Positions 15,491 through 23,827 of a DNA stretch of 43,447 nt are shown piece by piece (within the stretch, counting starts at the first letter, position 1; the number at the start of each line of letters is the position of its first letter). Source of the DNA: an uncultured Clostridia bacterium (GTDB lineage: Bacteria > Bacillota > Clostridia > Christensenellales > Borkfalkiaceae). Under the pieces are notes generated by a model that did not search any database, had not been told where the DNA came from, and worked only from the letters and a program-made list of their open reading frames with translations. The stretch lies in NCBI GenBank assembly GCA_947588985.1, contig CANQBG010000011.1, positions 1-43,447 on the forward strand, in the 5' to 3' direction. Made by a program: the position numbers and the translations under genes.

Positions 15491-15607
15491 GCGGTATCGC
15501 CCGCTTTCGGAGAGAAATTCCGGATTTCACACGATTTTCAGAGGATTGCCCGCATCATACGCGCGAACGCGGGAGGAAAACAAGGCCGCTTTCCCGTTTG
15601 CGGCCAT

Positions 15608-16315
15608 TCAGACGAGTTTGACGGCGGAGCGGACGTCGAAGGCCTTCCACGGGATCTCGCCCGCGGGCGGCTCGGCCATGAACCGCATGCGCTCCTTGCG
15701 CACGGGGTGGGTGAAGGAGAGGGAATAGGCCCACAGCGCCAACTTCCCCTTCTGCGCCTTCTCGCCGCCGTATTTCACGTCCCCGAACACGGGGTGCCCG
15801 ACGCCCGCCATTTGCACGCGGATCTGATGGCTCCGGCCCGTGTGCAGCTTGATCTCCGCGAGGGCGTATTGCCCCCGTTCCTCCAGGATCCGATAGTCGA
15901 GCACCGCCGCCTTGGCTCCGTCCGTGCCCTGCGTGGAGAGGTAGACGGTGTTGTTGACGGTGTTCTTCTTGAGGTAGTTGGTGAGCCGCCCCTCCCGCTC
16001 GTTGGGGCAGCCGACGAGGACGGTGAGATAGCGTTTCTCGAAGTCCCCCTCCTTCATCTGCGCACACAGCCGGGCCGCCGCCTTGCTCGTCTTGGCATAC
16101 ACCATGACGCCGCCCGTTGGCCTGTCCAACCGGTGCACGAGCCCCAAATACACGTTGCCTTGCTTTTGATATTTGACTTTGAGATACTCTTTGAGCAGAT
16201 CGAGGAGGTTGTCGTCCCCCGTCTCGTCGGGGCAGGAAGCGAGGTTCTGCTCCTTCAAGACGACGAGGATGTGGTTGTCCTCATAGAGAATGGTGGGTTC
16301 GTAAGCGTTATCCAT
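15608..16315 (-). CDS. RluA-family pseudouridine synthase without S4 domain
   Basis: A 235-residue synthase, shorter than the one at 9771 because it lacks the S4 domain. Catalytic motif HRLDRPTGG near residue 66 with the conserved Asp, then LHTGRSHQIRVQMAGVGHPV and the C-terminal SFTHPV block. It likely modifies rRNA; the site is not predictable. ATG 16315 lies inside the end of the methyltransferase gene (8-nt overlap) and follows GGAGG, so the two genes are coupled and may act on the same RNA. Confidence 0.92.
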   Translation of the reverse strand: MDNAYEPTILYEDNHILVVLKEQNLASCPDETGDDNLLDLLKEYLKVKYQKQGNVYLGLVHRLDRPTGGVMVYAKTSKAAARLCAQMKEGDFEKRYLTVLVGCPNEREGRLTNYLKKNTVNNTVYLSTQGTDGAKAAVLDYRILEERGQYALAEIKLHTGRSHQIRVQMAGVGHPVFGDVKYGGEKAQKGKLALWAYSLSFTHPVRKERMRFMAEPPAGEIPWKAFDVRSAVKLV

Positions 16316-17168
16316 GGATGTAGATCCCTCCGGCGCCGCAGGGAAGCGCGATGCCCTCCTCGGTGGGGAGCCCGACCTCGTAGGCCTCGATCGTCCCCTT
16401 CTTGCCCTTTAAGGCGAGCTGTAAGATATTTGCGAGTACGGCGGGCTGCAATCCCGTCGTGTAGCTGTTGATGAGAAAAAAGAGCGGCTCCTCCGAAAGA
16501 AGCCCCGCGCAGAGTTCGACAAAGGGATAGAGCTCCGTCTCGAGTTTCCACATTTCGCCGCCCGGGCCCCGGCCGTAGGAGGGAGGGTCCATGACGATGG
16601 CGTCGTAACGGTTGCCGCGGCGGAGTTCGCGCAGGACAAACTTCTTGCAGTCGTCCACGATGTAGCGGATACCGCTCGAAATGCCCGAAAGGCGCGCATT
16701 CTCCCCCGCCCGCTCGACCATGCCCTTGGCGGCGTCCACATGCACCACCTCTGCCCCGGCCTTGGCCAGCGCAACGGTGGCCCCGCCCGTGTAGGCAAAG
16801 AGATTGAGCACTTTGACGGGCCGGCCCGCCGCCTTCACGAGCGCGGAGGTCTTGTCCCAATGGACGGCCTGCTCGGGGAAGAGCCCCGTGTGCTTGAAGC
16901 CCATCGGCTTCACGCGGAAGCGGAGTTCGCCATAGGAAATCTCCCAACTCTCGGGAATGGGCCGGCGGTATTCCCAGCTCCCGCCCCCCTTCTCGCTCCG
17001 GTGATAGACGGCGTCGAGACGGGGGTATGCAAAGAGGTCGCGCTGCGCCCGCCAGATGACCTGCGGATCGGGCCGGAGGAGGACGACGTCCTTCCAACGC
17101 TCGAGCTTATAGCCATCTCCCGTGGCGAGCACCGAATAATCCTGCCAATTCTCTGCCAAGCGAATCAT
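16308..17168 (-). CDS. Class I SAM-dependent RNA methyltransferase (COG1092-like)
   Basis: A 286-residue Rossmann-fold methyltransferase of the RlmI/COG1092 type. The SAM-binding block is VLNLFAYTGGATVALAKAG, then EVVHVDAAKG, and the catalytic-site motif MDPPSYGRGP near the middle. The N-terminal PUA domain of RlmI is absent. By family it methylates rRNA bases; the target is unknown. The start at 17168 is exactly 6 nt after a TATAAT box with a matching -35, so the mRNA is predicted to begin at the ATG itself; an in-frame start 108 nt upstream is therefore rejected. Confidence 0.88.
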   Translation of the reverse strand: MIRLAENWQDYSVLATGDGYKLERWKDVVLLRPDPQVIWRAQRDLFAYPRLDAVYHRSEKGGGSWEYRRPIPESWEISYGELRFRVKPMGFKHTGLFPEQAVHWDKTSALVKAAGRPVKVLNLFAYTGGATVALAKAGAEVVHVDAAKGMVERAGENARLSGISSGIRYIVDDCKKFVLRELRRGNRYDAIVMDPPSYGRGPGGEMWKLETELYPFVELCAGLLSEEPLFFLINSYTTGLQPAVLANILQLALKGKKGTIEAYEVGLPTEEGIALPCGAGGIYIHG

Positions 17169-17174
17169 GTGTCT

Positions 17175-17203
17175 ATTATAATGGATTGCGCGCGATTTGT
17201 AAA
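17175..17203 (-). promoter_or_regulatory. Leaderless-type promoter of the methyltransferase gene
   Basis: TTTACA (17203-17198), 17-bp spacer, TATAAT (17180-17175), then 6 nt and ATG 17168. Confidence 0.85.
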
Positions 17204-17275
17204 GTAAAATCGTGCCGAATGGAAAACTTTTCCGAAAAACTCGCCGCAAGGGCCGCCGGATCCTTAAAAGATACA

Positions 17276-17427
17276 CTCCCCGCTCGCTCCGCGAGGGGTC
17301 GGTATGAGGAGTGGGTCCCCCATTCTATCCCCCTATCCGGCGCGGCAAAGCCGCACCACCCTCCCCCCAATGGGGGTAGGGCGGAAGCAAGAAAGCTGCA
17401 AGAGCGAAAAGGGGCATACCATGTCCG
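17276..17427. repeat. Intergenic element with consecutive hairpins, plus one interspersed-motif copy
   Basis: The spacer between the GH51 gene and the methyltransferase promoter holds a run of compact hairpins: CTCGC-TCC-GCGAG (near 17283-17295), GCGGC-AAA-GCCGC (17342-17354) and CCCTCCCCCC-AAT-GGGGGTAGGG (about 17359-17381). A CATACCATGTCCG copy follows at 17415-17427. No coding frame fits. It resembles REP/MITE-like intergenic repeats of gut Clostridia, but only one copy is in this window, so family status is unproven. Confidence 0.5.
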
Positions 17428-17466
17428 AGGGGGAGCCTTCCGAATCGCTTTCGGGGCGGCCGAAAA

Positions 17467-19428
17467 TTACTTCCGGAAAACCAATACGGCGAAGCTGTGC
17501 GGCGGAAGGAGCGCGCTGTGCGGCGCCGTCGGCGCGACGTCTTTCGGGGAGATCTTCATGGGCTCGGAGAGGGTGTTGTAGTCCTTGAGGTCCCCCTCCA
17601 TCAGGATGATGCGGTTGAGTTCCCCGATCGCGTGGTCGGCCTCCACCTCGACGGGGACGGCCTCCTCCGTGGCATTGACGACTTTGAGATAGGTGAACCC
17701 GTCCCGTTCGGTGGCCGAGGCGAAGGTCATGGGAAGGTCGGTCTCAGCGGGGAGGGCGTAGTCGCCCGTGTAGAGGCTGTAGAGCTTCTGCACATAGTAG
17801 CTCGGGGAGCCGTAGGCGGACTTGCCGTCGAACCAGATGAGATCGGGGCTCCACTGCGTATAGCCGAGACGGCCGAAGAGGGGCGCATAGGACTTCATCA
17901 CGACGACGTCGGCATTGCGCTCCATACCCGTCATGAAGGCGGCTTCGGCAAGGGCGCCCTCCCAGCAGTTGGCCTGCGGCGCGTTGAAGAGGGCGCAGCC
18001 CGAGCCGGGGACGTGGGCGGCATACTCGCCGGCATACACCTTGCCCGCGCGGGGATAGCCGTCATAGACGTGCACATGGTCGTACAGCCATGCGGGGGAG
18101 ACGTAGAAGTGCTCATCGGCGCAGTAGACGAAATCGGGATTTTCCGTGAGTTTTTCGCGCACCCATTTCCACGCGTCGTAGTAGCTGTCCGTCTCGAAGG
18201 TCGGCCCCACCGTTCCGACGATCTTGAGGGCGGGATAGCGCTCGTGGATGCGTTTTTCGAAGAGCTCGAAGCGCTTATAGAACTCGTTGGGACGGGCCGT
18301 GCCGTCCTTCTGCACGGGAGAGGCCTCCCACTGCTCGTTGCCCACGCCGAGGTATTCGAGATCGAAGGGGGCGGGATGGCCGAGATCGGCGCGGAGCTTG
18401 CCCCACACGGTGTCGGGGCCGCCCAAGGCGAACTCGATGAGGTCGAGGGCCTCCTGCACATAGACTTCGAGCTCGGGATCGTCTACCGGGACGAACTCGG
18501 TGGACATATATTGGCAAGCGATGCCGACGGAGACGACGGGAAGCGGCTTGGCCCCGAGGTACTCCGCAAGGCGGAAATACTCGAAGTAGCCCACGCCGAG
18601 CGTCTGCCCATAGTGGGAATAGTCGGTGCGGAAGTTATTTTCGGGGCACGTGGCATGAACGGCCCAGCGGTTCCAATTTTGGCGGCGGCGCTCCTTCTCC
18701 CCCACCGATTCCTTCCAAAGGTAGCGGTTTTCGAGGCTGTTGCCCTCGACGACGCACCCCCCGGGGAAGCGCAAAAATCCGGGCTTGAGTTCGCGCATGA
18801 GCTCGACGAGGTCCCTCCGGAACACGCCGAGGACGGCGGTGCACGGCATCAACGAGAACTGATCGACGTGTACCATGCCCGCGGTCTGCAGTTCAAAAAC
18901 GAAATCTGCGCGCTCTGCGTCGGCCTTGGCCTTGAACGTCGCGGCATAGCGGTGCCACTTCCCGTCGGCACGCACCTTGAAGCGCCGCCCGAGCACGATC
19001 GTGCTTCCCGTGCGCACGCCCGCAAACACCTTGTCCCTATAATCATAGGAGCGGAGCCAGAAGGAGAGCTTGTACTCCTGCCCCTTGGTGAGGTAGACGC
19101 CGTCGTAGGCCTTGTTCTTCATGCCTGTGCCGCCCGCAGCCGCCGTAAGCCGCATATAGTGCGGGTTTTCCGCAAAGAGGGCGCGGTCCGTCTTGATCTT
19201 CAGGGCGACGTCCGCCCCCGCCGGATAGGCCTCCCAGCCGTAGCCGCCGTCGAAATCGACGACGTAGCGGTCCCACTCGCCGTGGACGTCCTTGGCCTCG
19301 AAGTTGCGGTTTTCGAGCATCTCGGCATAGAGGCCGCCGTCGAGGTCGTAGTTGAGGTCCTCAAAAAAGAGGCCGACGCCCCCTTCCTTCACGGGGACTT
19401 TGTTCTGCTGCGAAATGGTGATCTTCAT
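17467..19428 (-). CDS. abfA: GH51 alpha-L-arabinofuranosidase (EC 3.2.1.55)
   Basis: A 653-residue glycosidase releasing terminal arabinofuranose from arabinan, arabinoxylan or oligosaccharides. GH51 features: N-terminal GLFFEDLNYDLDGGLYAEML (20-38), a carbohydrate-binding-like beta region (about 50-195), the (beta/alpha)8 barrel with acid/base Glu365 in GVGNEQW, nucleophile Glu468 in VYAGEYAAH, and a C-terminal beta domain. No signal peptide, so it acts on imported oligosaccharides. ATG 19428 follows GGAGG. It starts 30 nt after the Na/Pi cotransporter gene and may be co-transcribed with it; no sugar regulator is nearby. Confidence 0.95.
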   Translation of the reverse strand: MKITISQQNKVPVKEGGVGLFFEDLNYDLDGGLYAEMLENRNFEAKDVHGEWDRYVVDFDGGYGWEAYPAGADVALKIKTDRALFAENPHYMRLTAAAGGTGMKNKAYDGVYLTKGQEYKLSFWLRSYDYRDKVFAGVRTGSTIVLGRRFKVRADGKWHRYAATFKAKADAERADFVFELQTAGMVHVDQFSLMPCTAVLGVFRRDLVELMRELKPGFLRFPGGCVVEGNSLENRYLWKESVGEKERRRQNWNRWAVHATCPENNFRTDYSHYGQTLGVGYFEYFRLAEYLGAKPLPVVSVGIACQYMSTEFVPVDDPELEVYVQEALDLIEFALGGPDTVWGKLRADLGHPAPFDLEYLGVGNEQWEASPVQKDGTARPNEFYKRFELFEKRIHERYPALKIVGTVGPTFETDSYYDAWKWVREKLTENPDFVYCADEHFYVSPAWLYDHVHVYDGYPRAGKVYAGEYAAHVPGSGCALFNAPQANCWEGALAEAAFMTGMERNADVVVMKSYAPLFGRLGYTQWSPDLIWFDGKSAYGSPSYYVQKLYSLYTGDYALPAETDLPMTFASATERDGFTYLKVVNATEEAVPVEVEADHAIGELNRIILMEGDLKDYNTLSEPMKISPKDVAPTAPHSALLPPHSFAVLVFRK

Positions 19429-19458
19429 GATGATATCCTCCGATCTGCATGGATAATG

Positions 19459-21153
19459 TTAGTCGATCGAATGCGCAATGTAGGTGATATGGTCTGCGGC
19501 GCGCTCCAAATTCCCCACGAGGTTGATGAACACGCCCGAGTTCTGCGGCTGACACTTGCCCTCGTTGAGCCGCTTGATGTGCCGTTCCACGAGGTCGCGG
19601 CGGTCCCTGTCGATCTCGTCCTCCAAGACGTCCACCTCCGAGAGCCGCTCCCCGTCCCGATAGAGGAAGGCCGCGAGCGAGAGCACATAGAGCCGCTTGA
19701 TCTTCTCGTACATCGCCCCGATCATCTCGAGGAATTCGTCGGAAAAGATGAGCTCGTCCTCCACATAATGGTGGGTGTATTTGGCCACGTTGTCGGCAAG
19801 TTCCCCGATACGCATGATGTCGTTCAAGACGTAGTGCATCTTGGACACGGTATTCTCGTCCTCGGTGACGAGCGACGCCGTGGAGATCTTCACGAGGTAG
19901 GAGACGGCGAGCTTATTGGCCTCCGCGAGCTCGCGGTTGTGTTCCGCGACCTTGTCGGCGCTCGCAACGTCCTTGGAGAGGAAGGCGTGGAAGGAGAAAT
20001 CGAGGGTGTCCATCGCGTAAGAAAACATCTTCCCCGACTGCTGGTAGAGATAGCCGAGGGCGACGGAGGGGCTGCGCATGATGCGCTCATCCAAGGGGCC
20101 GAAGATGACGTTTTCGCGCGGCGTTTTCTCCTCCTTGCGCGAGGGCACGAGGTGCTCCGCGAGCCACACAAACCCTTTGATGAAGGGCAAGAAGAGGAGG
20201 GTGTTGATGATGTTGAAGAGGGTGTGGAAGGTGGCGATCTGCAGGGCAAGCCCGAGGCCCGTCTTGCCGAACACGGCCATGTCCGCGGGGAAGAGAGAGG
20301 CGAGCACGGTATCCGCGAAATCCGGCCAGCACATCAAAACGATCATGAAGATGACCGCGCCGAGGAAGTTGAAGAGGAAGTGGATGACGGCCGCGCGCTT
20401 GGCATTGGGATTGGCGCCGAGCGACGAGATGAGCGCGGTGACGCACGTCCCGATATTGGAGCCGATGATGATGTAGAGGGCCGCGTTCCCGCCCCCGCCG
20501 ATCAGGATGGGCACGGGCAGGCTCGCCATGGTGAGAATGATGGCGTTGACGGCCGTAGACGACTGCACGAGCGCCGTGATCACGATGCCGATGAGAAGGA
20601 GCAGGAGAGGATCGCGGATGGTTTGGAGCAGCCCGGAGACGGCTTCAAACGCAGAGGAGCCCTCCTCGAAGGTGAGTGCGCCCGACATAAATTTGAGCCC
20701 CACGAAGATGAGGCCGAAAGCCGTGACGACGTTGCCGATCGAGCGCATCTTTTCGTGTTTGCTGAACATCGTAATGAACACGCCCGCGGCGGCCAAGCCG
20801 AAGAAGAACATGGTGAGTTCGGACCCGCCAAGCGCGATGACCCACGCATTGAGCGTCGTCCCGATGTTGGCGCCCATGATGATGGCCGTCGCCTGAAAGA
20901 GGGTCATGATGCCGGCGTTGACGAGACCGACGACCATGACCGTCGTAAAGGCCGAACTCTGCCCCATGATGGTGACGACGGTCCCGATCCCCACGCCCGC
21001 AAAGCGGCTCTTCGCCGTCTTATTGAGCATCTTCTCGAGTTTGCCGTGGGCGAGACGGGTCATATTGTCGGAAAGCATCTTCATTCCGACGAGGAAAGTC
21101 CCCATCCCACCGAGGATCTGCATGATGATTTTTACGATGTCCCATGCGCTCAT
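19459..21153 (-). CDS. Na+/phosphate cotransporter (NptA type) with PhoU-like tail
   Basis: A 564-residue protein. Two inverted Na/Pi-cotransporter repeats carry the paired signatures GQSSAFTTV (near residue 65) and QSSTAVNAI (near residue 200), each followed by GANIGTT or GSNIGT. From about residue 345 a cytosolic all-helical PhoU-like domain follows (MDTLDFSFHAFL ... DIMRIGELADNVAKYTHHY). It imports phosphate, or exports or balances it, driven by Na+. Start at ATG 21153 after AGGA; its promoter is 60 bp upstream. Confidence 0.92.
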   Translation of the reverse strand: MSAWDIVKIIMQILGGMGTFLVGMKMLSDNMTRLAHGKLEKMLNKTAKSRFAGVGIGTVVTIMGQSSAFTTVMVVGLVNAGIMTLFQATAIIMGANIGTTLNAWVIALGGSELTMFFFGLAAAGVFITMFSKHEKMRSIGNVVTAFGLIFVGLKFMSGALTFEEGSSAFEAVSGLLQTIRDPLLLLLIGIVITALVQSSTAVNAIILTMASLPVPILIGGGGNAALYIIIGSNIGTCVTALISSLGANPNAKRAAVIHFLFNFLGAVIFMIVLMCWPDFADTVLASLFPADMAVFGKTGLGLALQIATFHTLFNIINTLLFLPFIKGFVWLAEHLVPSRKEEKTPRENVIFGPLDERIMRSPSVALGYLYQQSGKMFSYAMDTLDFSFHAFLSKDVASADKVAEHNRELAEANKLAVSYLVKISTASLVTEDENTVSKMHYVLNDIMRIGELADNVAKYTHHYVEDELIFSDEFLEMIGAMYEKIKRLYVLSLAAFLYRDGERLSEVDVLEDEIDRDRRDLVERHIKRLNEGKCQPQNSGVFINLVGNLERAADHITYIAHSID

Positions 21154-21213
21154 ATCGTGTTCCTATGCGCCGAGGCTCCGGCCGACCCCGGCCGACGCGC
21201 CTTCGCAAGTACC

Positions 21214-21243
21214 ATTATAACAGGTGCCGCCGCCTTTTGTCAC
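21214..21243 (-). promoter_or_regulatory. Promoter of the Na/Pi cotransporter gene
   Basis: GTGACA (21243-21238), 18-bp spacer, TATAAT (21219-21214). About 54 nt of leader. Confidence 0.6.
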
Positions 21244-21263
21244 GCGATTTGCCGGGATTTCTC

Positions 21264-21284
21264 AAAAAAAGGGGCTGTCCGCCC
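21264..21284 (-). terminator. Possible terminator of the CPBP protease gene
   Basis: GGGC / GCCC with a 5-nt loop, then C and seven T on the minus strand, immediately after the stop codon at 21285. The stem is short, the T-run strong. Confidence 0.5.
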
Positions 21285-22115
21285 TCAGCGAATGCAGAAA
21301 AGCAGCCGAATGCGGGCAGACGGACGGGAGAGCCGCGCGGCCTCGCCCGGATGGCGCACGAGCCGCAGGGTGAAAAATACGATGGCCGCCGCCCCCAAGA
21401 GGACGGTGATACACACGGTGGGCACGTTCCACACGGCGTAAAAGTCCCACCGGCCGAGCTCGGAGACCAAGAGGCCGCAGAAGTTATACACAGCATGCAC
21501 CCATGCGCACATGCCGACGCCCGCCCCTTCGAGCATGCACACGCAGAGCATGGCCCCGATGAGGAAGGAATACCCCGCTTGCAATAGGCTCTGCGCCGTC
21601 CCGCCGCCCGCGAACACATTCAGAAGGTGCAATCCGCCGAAGAGCAGAGAACTGTTGACGACGGCGAGAGCGCGCCCCCGCGCGTCCGTTCCGTAGGCCT
21701 GCATAAGGAGCGGGAAGATGGTCCCGCGGAAGGAAAGTTCCTCAAAAAGCGCGACGCAGATACACTCCGCGGCAAGTAGGTAGACCGCGCCGCCCCATAC
21801 CATGACCGAGACAGACCCCTCCGAAAGCGCCCAAATGGGGAGATTGTTGATCGCGATACAGCCCGCCACGCAGAGGGCGGGAAGGGCGCGTTTCCCCCCG
21901 AAATGCAAGCTCTCCGAAAGCCCCATGCCGCACATCATGCCGAAAAAGACGAGGGCCGCCGCGAGCCGCACGAGCGCCAATCCCGCAAACGCCGCCTCCT
22001 TGCCCGCCAAAATTCCCCCGAGCGGGGGCACGGGAAGGCCGGCGAGGCCGACGACGAGCAGATAGCAGATGAAGGCCGACTCGAGGGGCCGTTTTCTCAG
22101 ATAGGCGAGCCGCAT
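21285..22115 (-). CDS. CPBP-family intramembrane glutamic protease (CAAX/Abi)
   Basis: A 276-residue polytopic membrane protein. The catalytic motif FEELSFRG (Glu125, Glu126, Arg130) is followed by the two family His helices, LLFGGLHLLN and CAWVHAVYN. Bacterial relatives cleave within membranes in processing, bacteriocin self-immunity or stress roles; the substrate is unknown. The start is placed at ATG 22115, 6 nt after TATAAT, instead of a start 69 nt upstream that would lie ahead of the promoter. Predicted leaderless. Confidence 0.88.
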   Translation of the reverse strand: MRLAYLRKRPLESAFICYLLVVGLAGLPVPPLGGILAGKEAAFAGLALVRLAAALVFFGMMCGMGLSESLHFGGKRALPALCVAGCIAINNLPIWALSEGSVSVMVWGGAVYLLAAECICVALFEELSFRGTIFPLLMQAYGTDARGRALAVVNSSLLFGGLHLLNVFAGGGTAQSLLQAGYSFLIGAMLCVCMLEGAGVGMCAWVHAVYNFCGLLVSELGRWDFYAVWNVPTVCITVLLGAAAIVFFTLRLVRHPGEAARLSRPSARIRLLFCIR

Positions 22116-22121
22116 GCCTTC

Positions 22122-22150
22122 ATTATACCCCACCGCGCCCCAAATGTAAA
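22122..22150 (-). promoter_or_regulatory. Leaderless-type promoter of the CPBP protease gene
   Basis: TTTACA (22150-22145), 17-bp spacer, TATAAT (22127-22122), then 6 nt and ATG 22115. Identical architecture to 17175-17203. Confidence 0.85.
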
Positions 22151-22177
22151 GAGGTGCGGCGCGAAATCCGAAAATTC

Positions 22178-22206
22178 TTGACAATTTCCCGCGCCCGTGC
22201 TATAAT
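22178..22206 (+). promoter_or_regulatory. Promoter of the lgt-like/FNT/cyuA operon
   Basis: TTGACA (22178-22183), 17-bp spacer, TATAAT (22201-22206): both boxes perfect. A leader of about 90 nt follows with a possible hairpin, TTTGC-loop-GCAAA inside AGGTC/GACCT (about 22240-22272). Confidence 0.9.
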
Positions 22207-22302
22207 TCGGGTAGGATATTTTCGGAACAATTTCCGCGCAGGTCCCCCTTTTGCGATCCGGCAAAGACCTCTCGGAAGCGTTCCCCATCCCCGGAGGCTT
22301 GT

Positions 22303-23070
22303 ATGTTCCCCGATCTCATCTTCCTCGGCTTAGATCTCTATCAATGGTGTATGCTCGTCGGCGTCATCGGCGCGCTCGTCGTCGTGCGGGTCTATTCCGA
22401 CCGCAAGGGCATCCCCGCAAAGCTGCAAAACCTCGTACTCATCACGGGCGTCGTCGCCGTCCTCGCGGGGTACGGGAGCGCGGTGCTCTTTCAGGGGCTC
22501 TACGACTTCGGCAAGACGGGCAACTTCGTCCTCGGGCCCAACACGGGCGCGACGTTTTACGGCGGACTCATCGGCGGGGCGGCCGTCTTTCTGCTCGGCT
22601 ACTTCCTCATCGGGAAAAAGCTGTGCGGCGACCTCCCCGTGAAATATTTCCGCGAAGTGACGAGCGTCGTCGCGTGCGGCGTCGTTTTGGCGCACGGCAT
22701 CGGGCGCATCGGCTGCTTCTGCGTGGGGTGCTGCTATGGGCGGCCGACCGAGGCATGGTATGGCCTCTTTCTGCCGGCCGTCGGGGAAAAGGTCATTCCC
22801 ACCCAGCTCATCGAGGCGGGGTTCCTCTTCCTCCTCTTCATCGTGCTCTCCGTGATCGCCTTCAAGACGCGGGTGAGCGCGCTCGGCGTCTACCTTGCGG
22901 CGTACGCCGTATTCCGCTTCTTCCTCGAATTTCTGCGCGCGGACGACCGCGGCGTCCTCTTCGGGACCCTTCTCTCCCCCTCGCAGATCTGGTCGATCGT
23001 CCTTCTCCTCGTGGGGATCGCCGCCATCGTGCTCTTCGCCGTATTCCCCAAAAAGAAAAAAGAGGTTTGA
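22303..23070 (+). CDS. Lgt-like prolipoprotein diacylglyceryl transferase family protein
   Basis: A 255-residue polytopic membrane protein with the Lgt fold: a HGIGRIGCF core near residue 137 and a C-terminal FRFFLEFLR segment. In classical Lgt the core reads R-x-x-N and continues to an essential Glu; here both positions are Cys (GRIGCFCVGCCYG). It is therefore a member of the Cys-rich Lgt-like branch rather than a proven Lgt. ATG 22303 follows CGGAGG. First gene of an operon with an FNT channel and a cysteine desulfidase; a link between this protein and thiol chemistry is speculative. Confidence 0.8.
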   Translation: MFPDLIFLGLDLYQWCMLVGVIGALVVVRVYSDRKGIPAKLQNLVLITGVVAVLAGYGSAVLFQGLYDFGKTGNFVLGPNTGATFYGGLIGGAAVFLLGYFLIGKKLCGDLPVKYFREVTSVVACGVVLAHGIGRIGCFCVGCCYGRPTEAWYGLFLPAVGEKVIPTQLIEAGFLFLLFIVLSVIAFKTRVSALGVYLAAYAVFRFFLEFLRADDRGVLFGTLLSPSQIWSIVLLLVGIAAIVLFAVFPKKKKEV

Positions 23071-23072
23071 CG

Positions 23073-23091
23073 CGCACCCCCCCCCGGTGCG
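23073..23091 (+). other. C9 tract inside a hairpin between the lgt-like and FNT genes
   Basis: CGCACC / GGTGCG (6 bp) with an all-C 7-nt loop; the C run is 23077-23085. It lies 3 nt after the lgt-like stop and 32 nt before the FNT start, so it could affect mRNA processing or be length-variable. Confidence 0.55.
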
Positions 23092-23122
23092 TTCTTTGGA
23101 AATCTTACTTTTGGAGGCAGCT

Positions 23123-23827
23123 ATGAAACTCTCGAAATCGGCCGTCCGGCGCAAATGCAGCTATGTGACGGAGGGCATCCTCGCGGGACTGCTCATCTCG
23201 CTCGGCGGGGCCGTCTTTCTCGCCTGTTACGACCCGGAAGTCTTTCTTCAACGCGTCGTCGGCGCCCTCCTCTTCCCGCTCGCCCTCGTCTGCATCTGCG
23301 TCCGCGGCTACGCCCTCTACACGGGGAAAATCGGCCTCGTGCTCGAAAATCATAAAAAGGAGGACGTCTCCCTCCTCCTTCTCTGCCTCCTCGGCAACCT
23401 CATCGGGACGGTCGTATTCGGCTATCTCCTCGGCTGGACCCTCCCCAACCTCAAGGCGACGGCCCTCGCCCTCTGCACGGGCAAGCTCGGGCAGGGCTAC
23501 GGCTTCGGCTTCTTGCGGGCCGTATTCTGCGGCATCCTCGTCTATCTCGCCATCGACGTCTATCGCAATCACAATAAGTCCGTCATCGGCGTCATGCTGT
23601 GCATCCCCGCCTTCATCCTGAGCGGCTACGAGCACTCCATCGCGGACATGTTCTACTTCGCCTGCGCGGGGATCGTCTCGGGCGAAGCCTTCCTCTATCT
23701 CCTGCTCATCATCCTCGGCAACTCGGTGGGCGCGCTCATCATTCCCGCCCTCCGCCTCGTAAAACCCAAGGAGGACGCGGAGAGCCCGTCCGCCGCGGAG
23801 GAAAGGCCCGAAGAGGAGGACGAATGA
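23123..23827 (+). CDS. FNT (formate/nitrite/hydrosulfide) family channel
   Basis: A 234-residue protein with about six membrane helices. FNT hallmarks: GNLIGTVVFGYLLG, GILVYLAIDVYRNHNK, PAFILSGYEHSIADMFYF and GNSVGALI. An acidic tail ends at the stop, which overlaps the next ATG (ATGA). FNT proteins pass small monovalent anions: formate (FocA), nitrite (NirC) or hydrosulfide (HSC). Because the gene is translationally coupled to a cysteine desulfidase that makes H2S, hydrosulfide export is the best guess; the pore residues cannot prove it. Start supported by TTGGAGG. Confidence 0.9.
   Translation: MKLSKSAVRRKCSYVTEGILAGLLISLGGAVFLACYDPEVFLQRVVGALLFPLALVCICVRGYALYTGKIGLVLENHKKEDVSLLLLCLLGNLIGTVVFGYLLGWTLPNLKATALALCTGKLGQGYGFGFLRAVFCGILVYLAIDVYRNHNKSVIGVMLCIPAFILSGYEHSIADMFYFACAGIVSGEAFLYLLLIILGNSVGALIIPALRLVKPKEDAESPSAAEERPEEEDE

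Noticed and set aside
17497-21441. 1314-codon plus-strand ORF opposite abfA and the Na/Pi gene
   Set aside because: Antisense to two genes with clear family motifs and catalytic residues; stop-poor because of GC-rich codon use.
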